64,000 nt of DNA from Niastella koreensis GR20-10. Its GTDB lineage: Bacteria > Bacteroidota > Bacteroidia > Chitinophagales > Chitinophagaceae. Positions 25,502-35,222 of this stretch are shown piece after piece. The translations under genes and the position numbers were made by a program. Location of the stretch: positions 2,728,001 to 2,792,000 of the forward strand of contig NC_016609.1 of assembly GCF_000246855.1 (NCBI RefSeq), given 5' to 3'. The notes below the pieces were generated by a model. That model did no database searches. It was not told where the DNA came from and saw only the letters and a list, made by a program, of their open reading frames with translations. The first letter of the stretch is position 1, and each line of letters begins with the position of its first letter.

Positions 25502-26074
25502 TTAATGTTTCTTTAATACCCAATACAGCCCTTTTACATTTGCTTTCCATTCAGGCAATAATACCACCAGAACAATCTCCTCTAACAGATCTGCTGCAGT
25601 AGCGGTAAACGCTATATAAAAGATAAGTTCAACAGGGCGAGGTAAAAAGAAAAGCAGTATCAGGAACGTTCCCTGCATCAGCGCCGCGCATTTGGCCAGC
25701 CAGGTATGAAAGCTGGTGATCTTTTGATAACGAAAAATGGCCAACGCGGTCTGGGTAAGAAATAGAGCTACGAGTATAATGACAAATACCGCCTGCTGTT
25801 TTAAAAATTCAGGTTTTAATACCACCACAGCAACAATGCCTGCCACAAATGTAAGATCGTCAGCTGCTGAATCCAGCTTCGCACCTATAATACTTGTTGC
25901 ATGATATCGGCGCGCCAGCCATCCATCTATAAGATCGGAAAAAAAACTAATGGCCAACAGCCATTTAAACAGATCCACCTGGTACATAAAGACCATCCCA
26001 ATAAGCACCGGCACCATCATCAGTCGATACAGTGTAATTCCATTAACAATATAATAACAGCTCTTATTCACCAC
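25502..26074 (-). CDS. CDP-alcohol phosphatidyltransferase family protein
   Basis: The 190-residue integral membrane protein has the diagnostic motif D-G-x2-A-R-x8-G-x3-D-x3-D in IDGWLARRYHATSIIGAKLD (about 50-69), closing with SAADD. Around it are about six membrane helices. The family moves a phosphoalcohol from CDP-alcohol to another alcohol, as in PgsA or Cls-like synthesis of phospholipids. Acceptor cannot be told. It stands alone on this strand, near a phosphoribosyltransferase and a thioredoxin. Confidence 0.88.
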   Translation of the reverse strand: MVNKSCYYIVNGITLYRLMMVPVLIGMVFMYQVDLFKWLLAISFFSDLIDGWLARRYHATSIIGAKLDSAADDLTFVAGIVAVVVLKPEFLKQQAVFVIILVALFLTQTALAIFRYQKITSFHTWLAKCAALMQGTFLILLFFLPRPVELIFYIAFTATAADLLEEIVLVVLLPEWKANVKGLYWVLKKH

Positions 26075-26189
26075 ATCTTAAAGCTATTATAATGCCCACC
26101 ATTGACTAATGACGCACATCATTACAACTAGTGATGAGGCTCATTTTTCTGCGTTGTCACAAATAGTAAATTGTATGAAATCATAATAT

Positions 26190-26384
26190 ATGATCCGCCA
26201 CGCCTCACTTCAAAAAGTAAGATCAAACAGCCTGAAAAGTCCGGCGCGTGTGATATCAATGCTCAGTGCCGGTAAGAATAAAGGTCAAACCCATGAATCC
26301 AAACATGGCAAAAAAACAAAAGAGGAATCGCCCCTGTTTAATCATGAGCGAATTTTCAAGCCTAAAGAGCATGATCCTTTATAA
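26190..26384 (+). CDS. small basic hypothetical protein
   Basis: The 64-residue protein is rich in Lys, Ser and His (GKNKGQTHESKHGKKTKEE) and has no membrane segment or known motif. The start lies in AT-rich sequence without clear ribosome binding site. It may be real, since it is the only open frame between two convincing genes, but this is weak support. Confidence 0.35.
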   Translation: MIRHASLQKVRSNSLKSPARVISMLSAGKNKGQTHESKHGKKTKEESPLFNHERIFKPKEHDPL

Positions 26385-26454
26385 GTAGTTTTTATCAACT
26401 TATTGCTCCATGGGTGATGCACCGGTTTGAATAAACCAGGTAAAACATTACGAT

Positions 26455-26754
26455 ATGAATAATTTTGAATCTTTTATACAAGGCACCACACCGGTAGTAG
26501 TTGAATTTTACGCCGATTGGAACGAAGCCTGTAAACGCATGGAGCCTGTGCTACAGGAAGTAAAAGAAATTGCCGGCGAGCGGGCTACAACGCTTAGGTT
26601 AGACTTTGACAAAGACCAGCAAATCGCCAATCAATACGGACTTTATATGGTGCCAAGTGTAGCAATCTTCAAGGAGGGATATATGATATGGCATAAAAAC
26701 GGTATCTCTGCAGCACATGAAATTCTGGAACATTTAATGCTTGAAATAAAATAA
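26455..26754 (+). CDS. thioredoxin-fold protein with single active-site cysteine
   Basis: The 99-residue protein has the thioredoxin fold: VVEFYADW (15-22), the active-site helix, LRLDFDKD, and the cis-proline at MVPSVAIF (Pro67). The active site is W22-N-E-A-C26-K, where thioredoxin has W-C-G-P-C-K. The nucleophilic first cysteine is replaced by Asn and only the second remains. Ordinary disulphide reduction is therefore unlikely. It could be a chaperone-like or mixed-disulphide-trapping form. Thioredoxin is one of the components of the heat-resistance locus that this region resembles. Confidence 0.82.
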   Translation: MNNFESFIQGTTPVVVEFYADWNEACKRMEPVLQEVKEIAGERATTLRLDFDKDQQIANQYGLYMVPSVAIFKEGYMIWHKNGISAAHEILEHLMLEIK

Positions 26755-26784
26755 CACACCTTTTACACACTTATATTCCCTGTC

Positions 26785-27261
26785 TCAGCCAATGCCGTAA
26801 AAGGCAGTTTCGTTATTTTCTTCAAAGCGACCTGTTTTCTTTTCCAGTGCAATGCGAAATACAATACCTTTAATTGAGTTTATATCACTTACGGGGAAGG
26901 GCCATAGCGGCGAAAGATGCGTAGTTTCACTGCTGATAAGTGGTAGCACCCTGCTAAGCAATAGCTGCAATCCGATTGTGCGTTGCGCTGGATCTGTCAC
27001 TTCTTCAAATTTCCCCCAGGCAATTACGCTTTTCCAGTTTGCCATATCTTTCATTTCTTCTACTTCAAAACAAACGGCTGTATTTTTTCTCATAATATTG
27101 ATCTTCATCCCTTCCTTTGTATGCCCATATACACAGGCGCCGTCATACGCATAACTTATGGGCACTATATAAGAAACTCCATTATCGCAGCAACCGATGC
27201 GGCCAAGTACCTGGTGCATCAGCACCTCCTCTATTTGGTTGTTATCTAATGAGCCAAACAT
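26785..27261 (-). CDS. pyridoxamine 5'-phosphate oxidase-like flavoprotein
   Basis: The 158-residue protein fits the split-barrel FMN-binding family: VLGRIGCCDNGVSYIVPISYAYDG near the start, YGHTKEGMKINIMRKN, CFEVEEM and SVIAWGKFEEV. These proteins bind FMN or F420 and reduce small molecules, and many are stress-linked. It starts 14 bp after the acyl carrier protein gene of the operon upstream and is its last gene. Confidence 0.85.
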   Translation of the reverse strand: MFGSLDNNQIEEVLMHQVLGRIGCCDNGVSYIVPISYAYDGACVYGHTKEGMKINIMRKNTAVCFEVEEMKDMANWKSVIAWGKFEEVTDPAQRTIGLQLLLSRVLPLISSETTHLSPLWPFPVSDINSIKGIVFRIALEKKTGRFEENNETAFYGIG

Positions 27262-27275
27262 AACTTCTGTTTTAG

Positions 27276-27533
27276 TCAGGCAGACAATTTGCTATTCTTT
27301 TGCTGAATATATTGCACCAGATCTTTCATTGTAGCAATTTTTCCGTAATCTTCTTCCGGTGTATCAATACCAAAATGTTCATCCAGCGCCACTACAAACT
27401 GCAGGGCGTCAAATGAATCTATTTCCAGCGTATGCCTTATATCATCATCAGCTGCAAGCTTTTCCGGCTCCGTATCGGGTGCTATCTTTTTTAACAGCTC
27501 AATAAGCACCTGCTTTATTTCGGTATCTGTCAT
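27276..27533 (-). CDS. acyl carrier protein
   Basis: The 85-residue acidic protein has the phosphopantetheine site Ser40 in EIDSFDAL, with the helix pattern of ACPs (LKKIAPDTEPEKL, FVVALDEHFGI). A DSF motif replaces the DSL of housekeeping AcpP, as in ACPs dedicated to specialised pathways. Its start overlaps the stop of the E2 gene by 4 bases, so it is made together with the 2-oxoacid dehydrogenase subunits and the ligase upstream. Confidence 0.9.
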   Translation of the reverse strand: MTDTEIKQVLIELLKKIAPDTEPEKLAADDDIRHTLEIDSFDALQFVVALDEHFGIDTPEEDYGKIATMKDLVQYIQQKNSKLSA

Positions 27534-28609
27534 AATAATTCAGGTTTTTGAAGTTGGTTATTAATGTGCATAAGCAACCTGCTGCCTGTTGTGCCATCCG
27601 TTGCCCGGTGATCTGCGGCGACGGTGGCTGTAATTACCGGGCGAACGTCCAGCATGCCCTGTTCGGCCCAGGGCTGTTCAATAATGCTTCCAAACCCAAC
27701 CAATGCTACCTGTGGCGGATAGATCACTCCGTAAACAAGTTCTGCATTGGCTTCACCCAAACTCGTAATAGTAATGGTGGAGGAACTTAACTCCGAGCTT
27801 CTCAGTTTCATGGCCCTTGCCCTTGGTATAATATCGTTTAATGCGGCCATCAACTCATCCAGTGACTTTTTATCTGCATTCCGGATAGCCGGGATCATTA
27901 CTCCACCGGAGCGCAATGAAATAGCAAATCCGATATTTATTTCGTTCATCTGCTGAAACCCGTTTTCCCAGAATCCATTTAATTGCGGTACGGCTACCAG
28001 GGCCGCTGCAACCGATTTTACCAGGAGTACTACCGGGAGTAAGCGTTGTTTAACGTTTCTTAGTTTATTGGCTTCACTTAACCAGGTAAGCGCTCTGCGC
28101 ATATCGATCTTCTGTTGCAAATAGTAGTGCGGAATTTCCCTGTTCGATTTACTCATGGCTGCAGCCACTGCCATTCTGATGCTTTCTGAAGCCGGCGGTT
28201 TAATTTCTGTAACAACCCGTTTTTGACCGGCAGCTTTTTCCACATCTTCCTTCGTAATGGCACCCCCTTCTCCTGTTCCTATTATTGTTTGCAGATCTAT
28301 GCCTTTTTCAGCGGCCATGCGTTTTGCGAGCGGCGAGGCTTTTACCTGTGGTAAAACGGGCGTTTTGGGAGATGCACCGTTTGCGATCAGGGCCATCACC
28401 TTTCCTACGGGTACCTTTTCATCCTGACCAATCAACAGCTGATCAATAATACCTTCGTCAAATACTTCGATATCAATAAGTCCCTTTTGCGTTTCAACAA
28501 CAGCAATAATGTCGCCCCGTTTTACCTTATCACCGGGCTTTACCAGCCATTCACGAAGCGTTCCTGCCTCCATGTCGGCGCCGAGGCTGGGCATATTAAA
28601 TTCAATCAT
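27530..28609 (-). CDS. 2-oxoacid dehydrogenase E2 component (dihydrolipoamide acyltransferase)
   Basis: The 359-residue protein has one lipoyl domain (1-75; lipoylated Lys42 in VVETQKG), a peripheral-subunit-binding domain (about 92-125, [15 protein letters not shown] to GAITKEDVE) and the catalytic domain with H334-R-A-T-D-G. The ETQKG lipoyl site is the acetoin-dehydrogenase/pyruvate type. It transfers the acyl group from lipoamide to CoA, or possibly to the ACP encoded next. It overlaps the E1-beta gene by 8 bases and the ACP gene by 4. No E3 gene is in the window. Confidence 0.9.
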   Translation of the reverse strand: MIEFNMPSLGADMEAGTLREWLVKPGDKVKRGDIIAVVETQKGLIDIEVFDEGIIDQLLIGQDEKVPVGKVMALIANGASPKTPVLPQVKASPLAKRMAAEKGIDLQTIIGTGEGGAITKEDVEKAAGQKRVVTEIKPPASESIRMAVAAAMSKSNREIPHYYLQQKIDMRRALTWLSEANKLRNVKQRLLPVVLLVKSVAAALVAVPQLNGFWENGFQQMNEINIGFAISLRSGGVMIPAIRNADKKSLDELMAALNDIIPRARAMKLRSSELSSSTITITSLGEANAELVYGVIYPPQVALVGFGSIIEQPWAEQGMLDVRPVITATVAADHRATDGTTGSRLLMHINNQLQKPELL

Positions 28610-29597
28610 GCTGCAGCATCTTTTTCACTTTTTCAATAATGGTTTCTTTTTGGGGAAGGCAAGCATCCTCCAGGTGTTTGGCATAGGGCATGGGCACTTC
28701 CAGTCCGCCCAATCGCTGTACAGGGCCGTCAAGGTCATAAAAAACGTTTTCCATAATGGCAGCACTGATCTCAGCCGACACATTTATTGAAGACCAGGCT
28801 TCCTCTACCAGCAACGCCCGATGCGTTTTTTTAACCGATGCAAAAACAGTTTCCTTGTCGAGCGGCCGTAAAATGCGTAAATCGATCACCTCTGCCTCTA
28901 TGCCCAGGTCTTTTAATTCATTGGCAGCGTCCAGCGCTTTATATACACCTGCGCCATAAGTAACAATGGTAATATCCTTTCCTGCTTTTCTTACAATGGC
29001 CTTATCTATGTTGAAATCTTCCTTGTTATCCGGCATCTCTTTTTCCATGTTCAACATGGCGGTATATTCAAAAATGATCACGGGGTCAAGGCTTTGCAGG
29101 GCCGCCGGCAGCATCTTGCGCGCATCTTCATGGGTACCCGCCGATAATATAATCAATCCGGGAATGTGGGCAAATAAAGGTTCCCAACTGTGGGAATGCT
29201 GCGCGGCCAGTTGCCTACCCGTTCCACAGCTCATTCGAATTATAACGGGTACATTCAACTGTCCGCCCGACATATGCAACAAGGTGGCTGCATTATTCAC
29301 TATCTGGTCCATGGCCAGCAGGCTGAAATTTACAGTCATTATTTCTACAACGGGCCGCATGCCGCCCAGCGCCGCGCCAATGCCGGCGCCTGTAAACCCT
29401 GCCTCCGATAACGGAACATCCATGATCCTATCAGGCCCGAATTCCTGCAGCAATCCTTTGCTAACGGCAAAAGCGCCGCCATAACGGCCTACATCCTCCC
29501 CCATCAAAAAAACCTTTTCGTTTTTTTGCAAGGTTTCGCGAATGCCCTGCTTCAGTGCTTCGCGATACGTAACAGTTATCGTATTCCCCTCATTCAT
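28602..29597 (-). CDS. 2-oxoacid dehydrogenase E1 component, beta subunit
   Basis: The 331-residue protein matches E1-beta of pyruvate/acetoin dehydrogenases: [41 protein letters not shown], and the C-terminal transketolase domain with [10 protein letters not shown] and [11 protein letters not shown]. With E1-alpha it decarboxylates a 2-oxoacid using thiamine diphosphate. It lies between E1-alpha (12 bp gap) and E2 (8-base overlap). Substrate (pyruvate, acetoin or branched chain) cannot be fixed from sequence alone. Confidence 0.9.
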   Translation of the reverse strand: MNEGNTITVTYREALKQGIRETLQKNEKVFLMGEDVGRYGGAFAVSKGLLQEFGPDRIMDVPLSEAGFTGAGIGAALGGMRPVVEIMTVNFSLLAMDQIVNNAATLLHMSGGQLNVPVIIRMSCGTGRQLAAQHSHSWEPLFAHIPGLIILSAGTHEDARKMLPAALQSLDPVIIFEYTAMLNMEKEMPDNKEDFNIDKAIVRKAGKDITIVTYGAGVYKALDAANELKDLGIEAEVIDLRILRPLDKETVFASVKKTHRALLVEEAWSSINVSAEISAAIMENVFYDLDGPVQRLGGLEVPMPYAKHLEDACLPQKETIIEKVKKMLQHD

Positions 29598-29609
29598 TTT
29601 TCTTTTACA

Positions 29610-30623
29610 TCAGCCTTTATTACTGTAAACAAATTTTGTAAGTTCTTCCACAGGCTCCAGGGCGCTGCCTTCTGCAAATGCAACTGCCGCCTGCATCTCC
29701 TGTTCAATGTCATTTTTTATTTTTTGAAGCTCTTCTTCACTCACCAGGCGCTGTTCCAAAAGCTGTGTTTGCAAGGCGGGAATGGGGTCTTTTTGCTTCC
29801 ATGCTTCCACTTCACTTTTATCTCTGTACAGGTCAGCATCAAACATAGAGTGCGCGCGAAACCGGTAGGTGTTACATACAAGAAAATAAGGCCTCCCTGT
29901 TTTTTGTATCTTTACCACGGCCAACCGGGCTGCTGCTTCTACGGCCAGCACATCCATCCCATTCACGGCAACGGCTTCAATTCCATAGGCGGCTCCTTTT
30001 TTCTCCAGTTCCTGTATGGCATGGGAATACCTGATGGCTGTTCCCATGGCATATAAATTATTCTCACAAACCATCAGCAGAGGAACACCCCATAATGCTG
30101 CCAGGTTCATTGATTCATGAAAAGCGCCTTCGGCCACAGCTCCGTCGCCAAAGAAACAACAGGTAATGTTTTTTTTATTTTGTTTTTTGGCGGCCAGGGC
30201 CATTCCAACGGCAATAGGTAAATGGCCCGCAACAATGGCATTGCCGCCATAAAACTTTTTATTGATATCAAATAAATGCATCGAACCGCCCCTGCCCCTG
30301 CAACAGCCCTGCACTTTTCCATACATCTCGGCCATTAATAAGGAGGCATCTATACCACGCGCCAGGGCATGGCCATGCTCTCGGTACGTACTTAAGATGG
30401 TATCCTCAGCCGACAGGCATTGGATCACCCCGGTTGCAACCGCTTCCTCCCCAATATACAAATGAAGAAATCCGCGGATCCTGGTCTTTGTATACATTTC
30501 AGCGGCCTTTTCTTCAAACCGCCTGATCCGCATCATCTGGGATAAAAGCTGTATACCATGTTCTCTGTCAACGGCAGGCAGATCCTGTATGGAGATTTCG
30601 TTCGGCATATTCATTTTATTCAA
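29610..30623 (-). CDS. 2-oxoacid dehydrogenase E1 component, alpha subunit
   Basis: The 337-residue protein has the thiamine-diphosphate motif from [20 protein letters not shown] to CENN (about 165-200), [11 protein letters not shown], a [14 protein letters not shown] segment and the phosphorylation-loop equivalent [15 protein letters not shown]. It pairs with E1-beta downstream. The start overlaps the stop of the acyl-CoA ligase gene by 8 bases, so synthesis is coupled. The best fit is the acetoin or pyruvate dehydrogenase type. Confidence 0.9.
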   Translation of the reverse strand: MNKMNMPNEISIQDLPAVDREHGIQLLSQMMRIRRFEEKAAEMYTKTRIRGFLHLYIGEEAVATGVIQCLSAEDTILSTYREHGHALARGIDASLLMAEMYGKVQGCCRGRGGSMHLFDINKKFYGGNAIVAGHLPIAVGMALAAKKQNKKNITCCFFGDGAVAEGAFHESMNLAALWGVPLLMVCENNLYAMGTAIRYSHAIQELEKKGAAYGIEAVAVNGMDVLAVEAAARLAVVKIQKTGRPYFLVCNTYRFRAHSMFDADLYRDKSEVEAWKQKDPIPALQTQLLEQRLVSEEELQKIKNDIEQEMQAAVAFAEGSALEPVEELTKFVYSNKG

Positions 30624-32430
30624 GTGTTGAAGTGTCCCCTTCTGGCAATCCCAACTCGCGCGATCTTAACAACCGCCTCAAGATTTTTCCGCTTTTAGTT
30701 TTGGGCAATTCATTCACAAAAGCAATTTCTTTAGGGGCAACGGCCGGTCCCAGTTTCTGCCGGGCAAAGCCCAGAATATCCAATTGCACTTTCTCATTTC
30801 CGGTAAACCCGGGTTTCAGGATAATGAATGCTTTCACCATTTCTCCTATTACCGGATCCGGTTTTCCAATCACAGCGGCTTCAGCCACCGCCTCGTGCTG
30901 CATCAATGTACTTTCTACTTCAAAAGGCCCTACCATATGACCGGAGGTCTTAATAATATCATCAGCCCGTCCCACAAACCAGTAATATCCATCGGCATCT
31001 TTTTTTGCCAGATCGCCCGTGAGATACCATTCATCCCGAAAACATTTATTATATCTTTCTTCCTCGTTCAAATAAGTGCGGAACATGGAAGGCCATCCTT
31101 TTTTCAATACCAGATGTCCCTGTTTACCAGGTTCTGTTACCAGTTGAAACGACGAACCGGTAACATCGGCAATAGCGGCTTCAATGCCGGGCAATGGCTT
31201 TCCCATTGATCCTGGCTTTATTTTCATGGACGGGAAATTAGCGATCATAATTCCCCCGGTTTCGGTTTGCCACCAGTTGTCCAGAATGGGTATGCCAAAT
31301 GTTTTAACGCCCCACAATACAGCTTCCGCATGCAGGGGCTCACCTACACTGCCAATTAACCTGAGCTGGCTCAGATCATAAACAGAAGCGGGTTTTATAT
31401 TCATACGCATTAACCTGCGGATAGCGGTTGGGGCTGTATACCATATATTCACTCTTTGATCCTGAAGTATTGTATACCACCTGGCAGCATCGAATTCTTC
31501 TTCGTCAACAATGGTGGTAACCCCATTCACCAGCGGTGCAATGATACCATACGATGTACCGGTAACCCAACCAGGGTCGGCCGTACACCAGAAAACATCC
31601 CCTTTCCTGAGATCCAGTACATATTTTCCACTCACATAATGCATCAGCACTGCATTATGAACATGCAAAGCGCCTTTAGGCAGGCCGGTGGTGCCACTGG
31701 TAAAGTGCAGTAATGCAGCATCTTCAGGATCAGTGGCCGGTATAGTGAATTCATCAGACGCCTCTTTCATCAATACAGGAAGCGATAACACTTTTCCATC
31801 AACATGACTGTCTATATCAGTTAACAAAACAAATTTGAGTACCGGTAATCTGTTCAGTAGCCCCTTCACCTTTTTCTCAAACAATGACCGGGTTGTTACC
31901 AGCACTTTTGCGTCACCGAGGTGTAATCGTTGAAAAACAGGTTCCGGCCCGAATACAGAAAACAAAGGACAGAAAACGGCTGTCATCTTCAGAGACCCTA
32001 GTGCCGAAAGATATAGATCCGGAACACGGCCCAGCAGGGAAAAGATCCGTTCGCCTTTCATTATCCCCAACCTTAACAGCACATTGGCAAAACGTGAACT
32101 CAATTTTTGCAAACCAGCATAAGTATAATTTTCAACACTCATGTCTTTCCTTATCCACCGCAAGGCAATAGTTTGTGCTTTTTCACCGGAAGCATGGCGT
32201 TCAACTGCTTCATAGGCGATATTCAAACCCTTATTTCCCGGCAGTCCTGTTAGTTGGTTACATTCCTCTGCCCAACTGAACTTCCGGGAAAATGATTCAT
32301 ATTGCTGCAGGTTATATGCACTGGCGCGTTGCATGATTTCCAAACTTTCCATAATGGCAATATTATATTCCGAATGTATCTGAATTACCGGTATCTGGCA
32401 ATGAGGGCCGTCATGCCGTTTACTGATCAT
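30616..32430 (-). CDS. acetyl-CoA synthetase-like AMP-forming ligase
   Basis: The 604-residue protein is an adenylate-forming ligase. The P-loop is [12 protein letters not shown] (about 243-254), then [18 protein letters not shown] [10 protein letters not shown], the hinge [16 protein letters not shown], and the C-terminal catalytic lysine in [12 protein letters not shown]. The order fits acetyl-CoA synthetase more than long-chain ligases, but it is shorter than the usual 650 residues. The annotated ATG follows the PolX stop directly (TAAATG), and an ATG 26 codons later is an alternative. It could activate acetate, or load an acid onto the ACP or CoA of the same operon. Confidence 0.88.
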   Translation of the reverse strand: MISKRHDGPHCQIPVIQIHSEYNIAIMESLEIMQRASAYNLQQYESFSRKFSWAEECNQLTGLPGNKGLNIAYEAVERHASGEKAQTIALRWIRKDMSVENYTYAGLQKLSSRFANVLLRLGIMKGERIFSLLGRVPDLYLSALGSLKMTAVFCPLFSVFGPEPVFQRLHLGDAKVLVTTRSLFEKKVKGLLNRLPVLKFVLLTDIDSHVDGKVLSLPVLMKEASDEFTIPATDPEDAALLHFTSGTTGLPKGALHVHNAVLMHYVSGKYVLDLRKGDVFWCTADPGWVTGTSYGIIAPLVNGVTTIVDEEEFDAARWYTILQDQRVNIWYTAPTAIRRLMRMNIKPASVYDLSQLRLIGSVGEPLHAEAVLWGVKTFGIPILDNWWQTETGGIMIANFPSMKIKPGSMGKPLPGIEAAIADVTGSSFQLVTEPGKQGHLVLKKGWPSMFRTYLNEEERYNKCFRDEWYLTGDLAKKDADGYYWFVGRADDIIKTSGHMVGPFEVESTLMQHEAVAEAAVIGKPDPVIGEMVKAFIILKPGFTGNEKVQLDILGFARQKLGPAVAPKEIAFVNELPKTKSGKILRRLLRSRELGLPEGDTSTLE

Positions 32431-34221
32431 TTACAATTTATCACTGTTACCCCATTGTAATTTTATCTTTCTGAACTGTTCCATCCGTTTCCAGGAATGT
32501 GTATTTAGAATATTTGCCTTTTCACACCAGCCACGGCGTGCCACCGAAACACCCAGTTGCATGAAGTCGAATTGCGTGAGGGCATGTGCATCTGTACCTA
32601 TCGCAATCATTACGCCGGCTGCTACTGCCTCTTTAACCAGGTAATCGGGCAGATCGAGCCGGTCTGGTTGCGCATTGATCTCAATGGCAGTTCCGGTTTT
32701 GTTCAGTATTTCAAATAATTTATTCCAGTCAACGTCATACCCATCCCTTCTATTGATCAACCGGCCCCACGGATGGCCAATGCAATTCACATATTTGTTT
32801 GCACAGGCCTTCAACAGCCTTTCCGTATTATCTTTCTTAAACCCGCTGTGTATAGAGGCAACCACCCAATCCAAGTGCTGCAACAGTTCATTGGGGAGGT
32901 CAAGACTGCCATTGGCCAGGATGTCTACCTCCGCCCCTTTCTTTACCAGGTTTTTTCCCAGTTTTTTATTGATCCGCTCTATTTCCCTAAATAGATCTGT
33001 AAAATCGGCTGGTTGCAATCCATGCGCAACGCGCTCACTGGGTGAATGGTCCGTGATCACTATATATTCATAAGCCGGGAATTCTTTACAGATATAACGG
33101 GCTATCGTTTCTATTTCATCGGCCCCATCGCTCCAGGTACTGTGCAGGTGCAGATCACCTTTCATATCTTTCAGTTGAAGCAGCCCGGGAATATGTTTTT
33201 TCCGGGCGGTCTCAATTTCTCTTCCTGCTTCACGAAGCTCCGGCGGAATAAATTGCAGATCAAACAAACGGTATATCTCTTCCTCGGTAGTACCGGGCAG
33301 CTTTCTGTCAGTTACTGCATCAAAAACACCATATTCGTTCAATTTATATCCCTGTGCCCTGGCCAGGGCCCGAAGCGCAATATTATGTTCTTTTGATCCG
33401 GTGAAATAAAGCAAGGCGGCACCATATTCGTGTGCCTGCACCAGCCGGAGATCTACCTGTGTACCGGAGCCTTTTAAAACAATGGCCGCTCTTGTATCGC
33501 CTTTTGCCAAAACCCTGTCTGTCTGAGGAAGTGAAGCGAACCGGGTCACAATTTTTTTCCAGTCTTTTTTGTCGGCAGTAGCAACAATATCTATATCGCC
33601 AATGGTCTCCTTTTTTCTACGCAGGCTGCCGGCAAGCGCTGCTTTTTTTATTCCAGGCAACTGCAATACCTGCTGTAAAATATCTTCACCTGTACGCTGC
33701 GCATCCCATAACAGCATGCGCGAATGGGCCTGTTTAAAAAGTTTCAATCCGCGTTTTATATTTTCAACCTTTTTTGAGGCGAAGCCTTTCAGGTTTTCCA
33801 GCTTACCCGCCTCAATAGCAGCGATCAATTCTTCTTTATTGTTGATATGCAGCCGCCTGTGTAATGTTTTAACGGTAGCAGGCCCCAATCCATTTATATC
33901 CATAAGTTCGAGCAATCCCAGCGGCACCTTTTTCTTGAGCTGGTCAAACGTGTTGATCTTACCGGTATGTAGATACTCTATTATTTTTTCACCAATGCTT
34001 TCTCCAATGCCTTTTAATTCGTGCAGGCCATCGTTTTTACCTGCATATTCCGAAATATCATTTTTCAAATTATTGATGGTCCTGTTGGCGCTATCGTAAG
34101 CCATAACCCTGAAACGATGTTTGGCCCCCAGATAACGATAGCAGGAGGCCATTTGATGAAAAATAGCTGCCAGCTCGGGGTTATGCTTTTCCGTCTTTTT
34201 AGAAACAGTTATCAGCTCCAT
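32431..34221 (-). CDS. polX: DNA polymerase X family protein with PHP domain
   Basis: The frame is open from 34284, but ATG 34219-34221 gives the expected N terminus (MELITVSKKTEK) and about 596 residues. The order is an HhH region (about 1-125), the Pol-beta-like palm with the catalytic pair in GDIDIVATA, and the PHP 3'-exonuclease with DLHLHSTWSDGADEIE, VITDHS, GAEVDIL, IHSGF, GHPWG and GTDAHAL, all metal ligands present. It is a complete gap-filling repair polymerase. It is directly followed by the ligase gene (TAA then ATG). It serves as the reference for the broken PolX pair at 22773-23853. Confidence 0.92.
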   Translation of the reverse strand: MELITVSKKTEKHNPELAAIFHQMASCYRYLGAKHRFRVMAYDSANRTINNLKNDISEYAGKNDGLHELKGIGESIGEKIIEYLHTGKINTFDQLKKKVPLGLLELMDINGLGPATVKTLHRRLHINNKEELIAAIEAGKLENLKGFASKKVENIKRGLKLFKQAHSRMLLWDAQRTGEDILQQVLQLPGIKKAALAGSLRRKKETIGDIDIVATADKKDWKKIVTRFASLPQTDRVLAKGDTRAAIVLKGSGTQVDLRLVQAHEYGAALLYFTGSKEHNIALRALARAQGYKLNEYGVFDAVTDRKLPGTTEEEIYRLFDLQFIPPELREAGREIETARKKHIPGLLQLKDMKGDLHLHSTWSDGADEIETIARYICKEFPAYEYIVITDHSPSERVAHGLQPADFTDLFREIERINKKLGKNLVKKGAEVDILANGSLDLPNELLQHLDWVVASIHSGFKKDNTERLLKACANKYVNCIGHPWGRLINRRDGYDVDWNKLFEILNKTGTAIEINAQPDRLDLPDYLVKEAVAAGVMIAIGTDAHALTQFDFMQLGVSVARRGWCEKANILNTHSWKRMEQFRKIKLQWGNSDKL

Positions 34222-34252
34222 AACAAACAATTTATTTAAATGAACAATGGGT

Positions 34253-34528
34253 TTATATAGGGCAGGCCGTATTGGTAACACCACATTTTATAACCTGTTT
34301 AGCTTTTACATTGTAACGAAAAATGGTGATACCCTTCAGTTGTTCTTTCCAGGCCATTTTATAAATAGCATCAATATCATGAATGGTCGCCTCTTCCGGT
34401 AGGTTGATGGTTTTGGAAACAGCATTCTCCCTGTCACCTGTTTTCAGCAGATAACGTTGTTGCATAACTTTTAATGCATTACAGGAAAAAGATGGCGACT
34501 CCTGTATTGTTTTTTTACTACCATGCAT
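34253..34528 (-). CDS. core-deleted class II ribonucleotide reductase remnant
   Basis: The 91-residue frame starts with ALKVMQQRYLLKTG, which resembles the beginning of B12-dependent (class II, NrdJ) ribonucleotide reductase (N-A-L-x-V-L-x-x-R-Y-L-L-K). It continues directly with SKTINLPEEATIHDIDAIYKMAWK and LKGITIFRY, which resembles the C-terminal region of the same enzyme (TVNLPxxAT...AW...GxKGxTVYRD). The roughly 500 or more residues between them, including the radical and substrate sites, are absent. The frame is intact, begins at ATG and overlaps the upstream BON gene by 11 bases, so it may be translated. A nucleotide reductase activity is impossible. Confidence 0.6.
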   Translation of the reverse strand: MHGSKKTIQESPSFSCNALKVMQQRYLLKTGDRENAVSKTINLPEEATIHDIDAIYKMAWKEQLKGITIFRYNVKAKQVIKCGVTNTACPI

Positions 34529-35186
34529 ATACTGAATCTTCCAGTTCCATGTGATTTTCCACTTCGGTTACCCCCGGCGCCGACCAAACGGCATTGATCG
34601 CATCTTCCTGTTCCGCGAACGAACGCACCTTTCCGGAAAGCGTTATTTTACCGCCATCCACTTCTACCATAACTTTTTCGGCATCAATGGTAGCAATGCG
34701 CTCAAAAGCAGTTTTGATTTTTTGTTTTATATCATTTGTGGTCATGCGGGGCTTTAAGGTTATAAAATTGTGAACCGCTATTACACCTGCCAGGTTGTTA
34801 ATTGACTTGCTGGCGGCAATACGCTGATAGTCCCAATCCAGTTCACCTTCCAGTGATACAATGCCGTCTTCTACCTTAACCATTATTTTTTCAGCCGGCA
34901 CCATTGTATTCCATCTCAAGGCCTGTAAAACTGCCTCAGCCAGTTCTGGGTCCGACTTTTTTAACAACGGTGAATGGCCAACCTGTATTTCCTCGGCTAC
35001 GGCTCTTACGCCAGCCACTTTTTTTACGGCATGTTCTGCCGCCATTTTCTGTGAATAGAACTTTACTATGCCCGACAGGGTAACCACCCCGTTTTTAACC
35101 GAAACCTCTATTTTTTCAGATTGTAAGATAGGCTCATAGTTCAGTTGATCTATTACATCTTTTTGGATCTCTATATCACTTTTCAT
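34518..35186 (-). CDS. triple BON-domain protein
   Basis: The 222-residue protein repeats the plan of the BON protein at 18873, with three domains at about 3-70, 78-145 and 150-218 (VSVKNGVVTLSG, VKVEDGIVSLEG, VEVDGGKITLSG). No signal peptide. It follows LigA by 36 bp and precedes the NrdJ remnant with an 11-base overlap. The close similarity to the other copy shows a duplication within this region. A role in membrane or stress adaptation is assumed from the family. Confidence 0.88.
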   Translation of the reverse strand: MKSDIEIQKDVIDQLNYEPILQSEKIEVSVKNGVVTLSGIVKFYSQKMAAEHAVKKVAGVRAVAEEIQVGHSPLLKKSDPELAEAVLQALRWNTMVPAEKIMVKVEDGIVSLEGELDWDYQRIAASKSINNLAGVIAVHNFITLKPRMTTNDIKQKIKTAFERIATIDAEKVMVEVDGGKITLSGKVRSFAEQEDAINAVWSAPGVTEVENHMELEDSVYAW

Positions 35187-35222
35187 AACATCAATTTAAG
35201 TTGTAAATAACAATGATTATAA

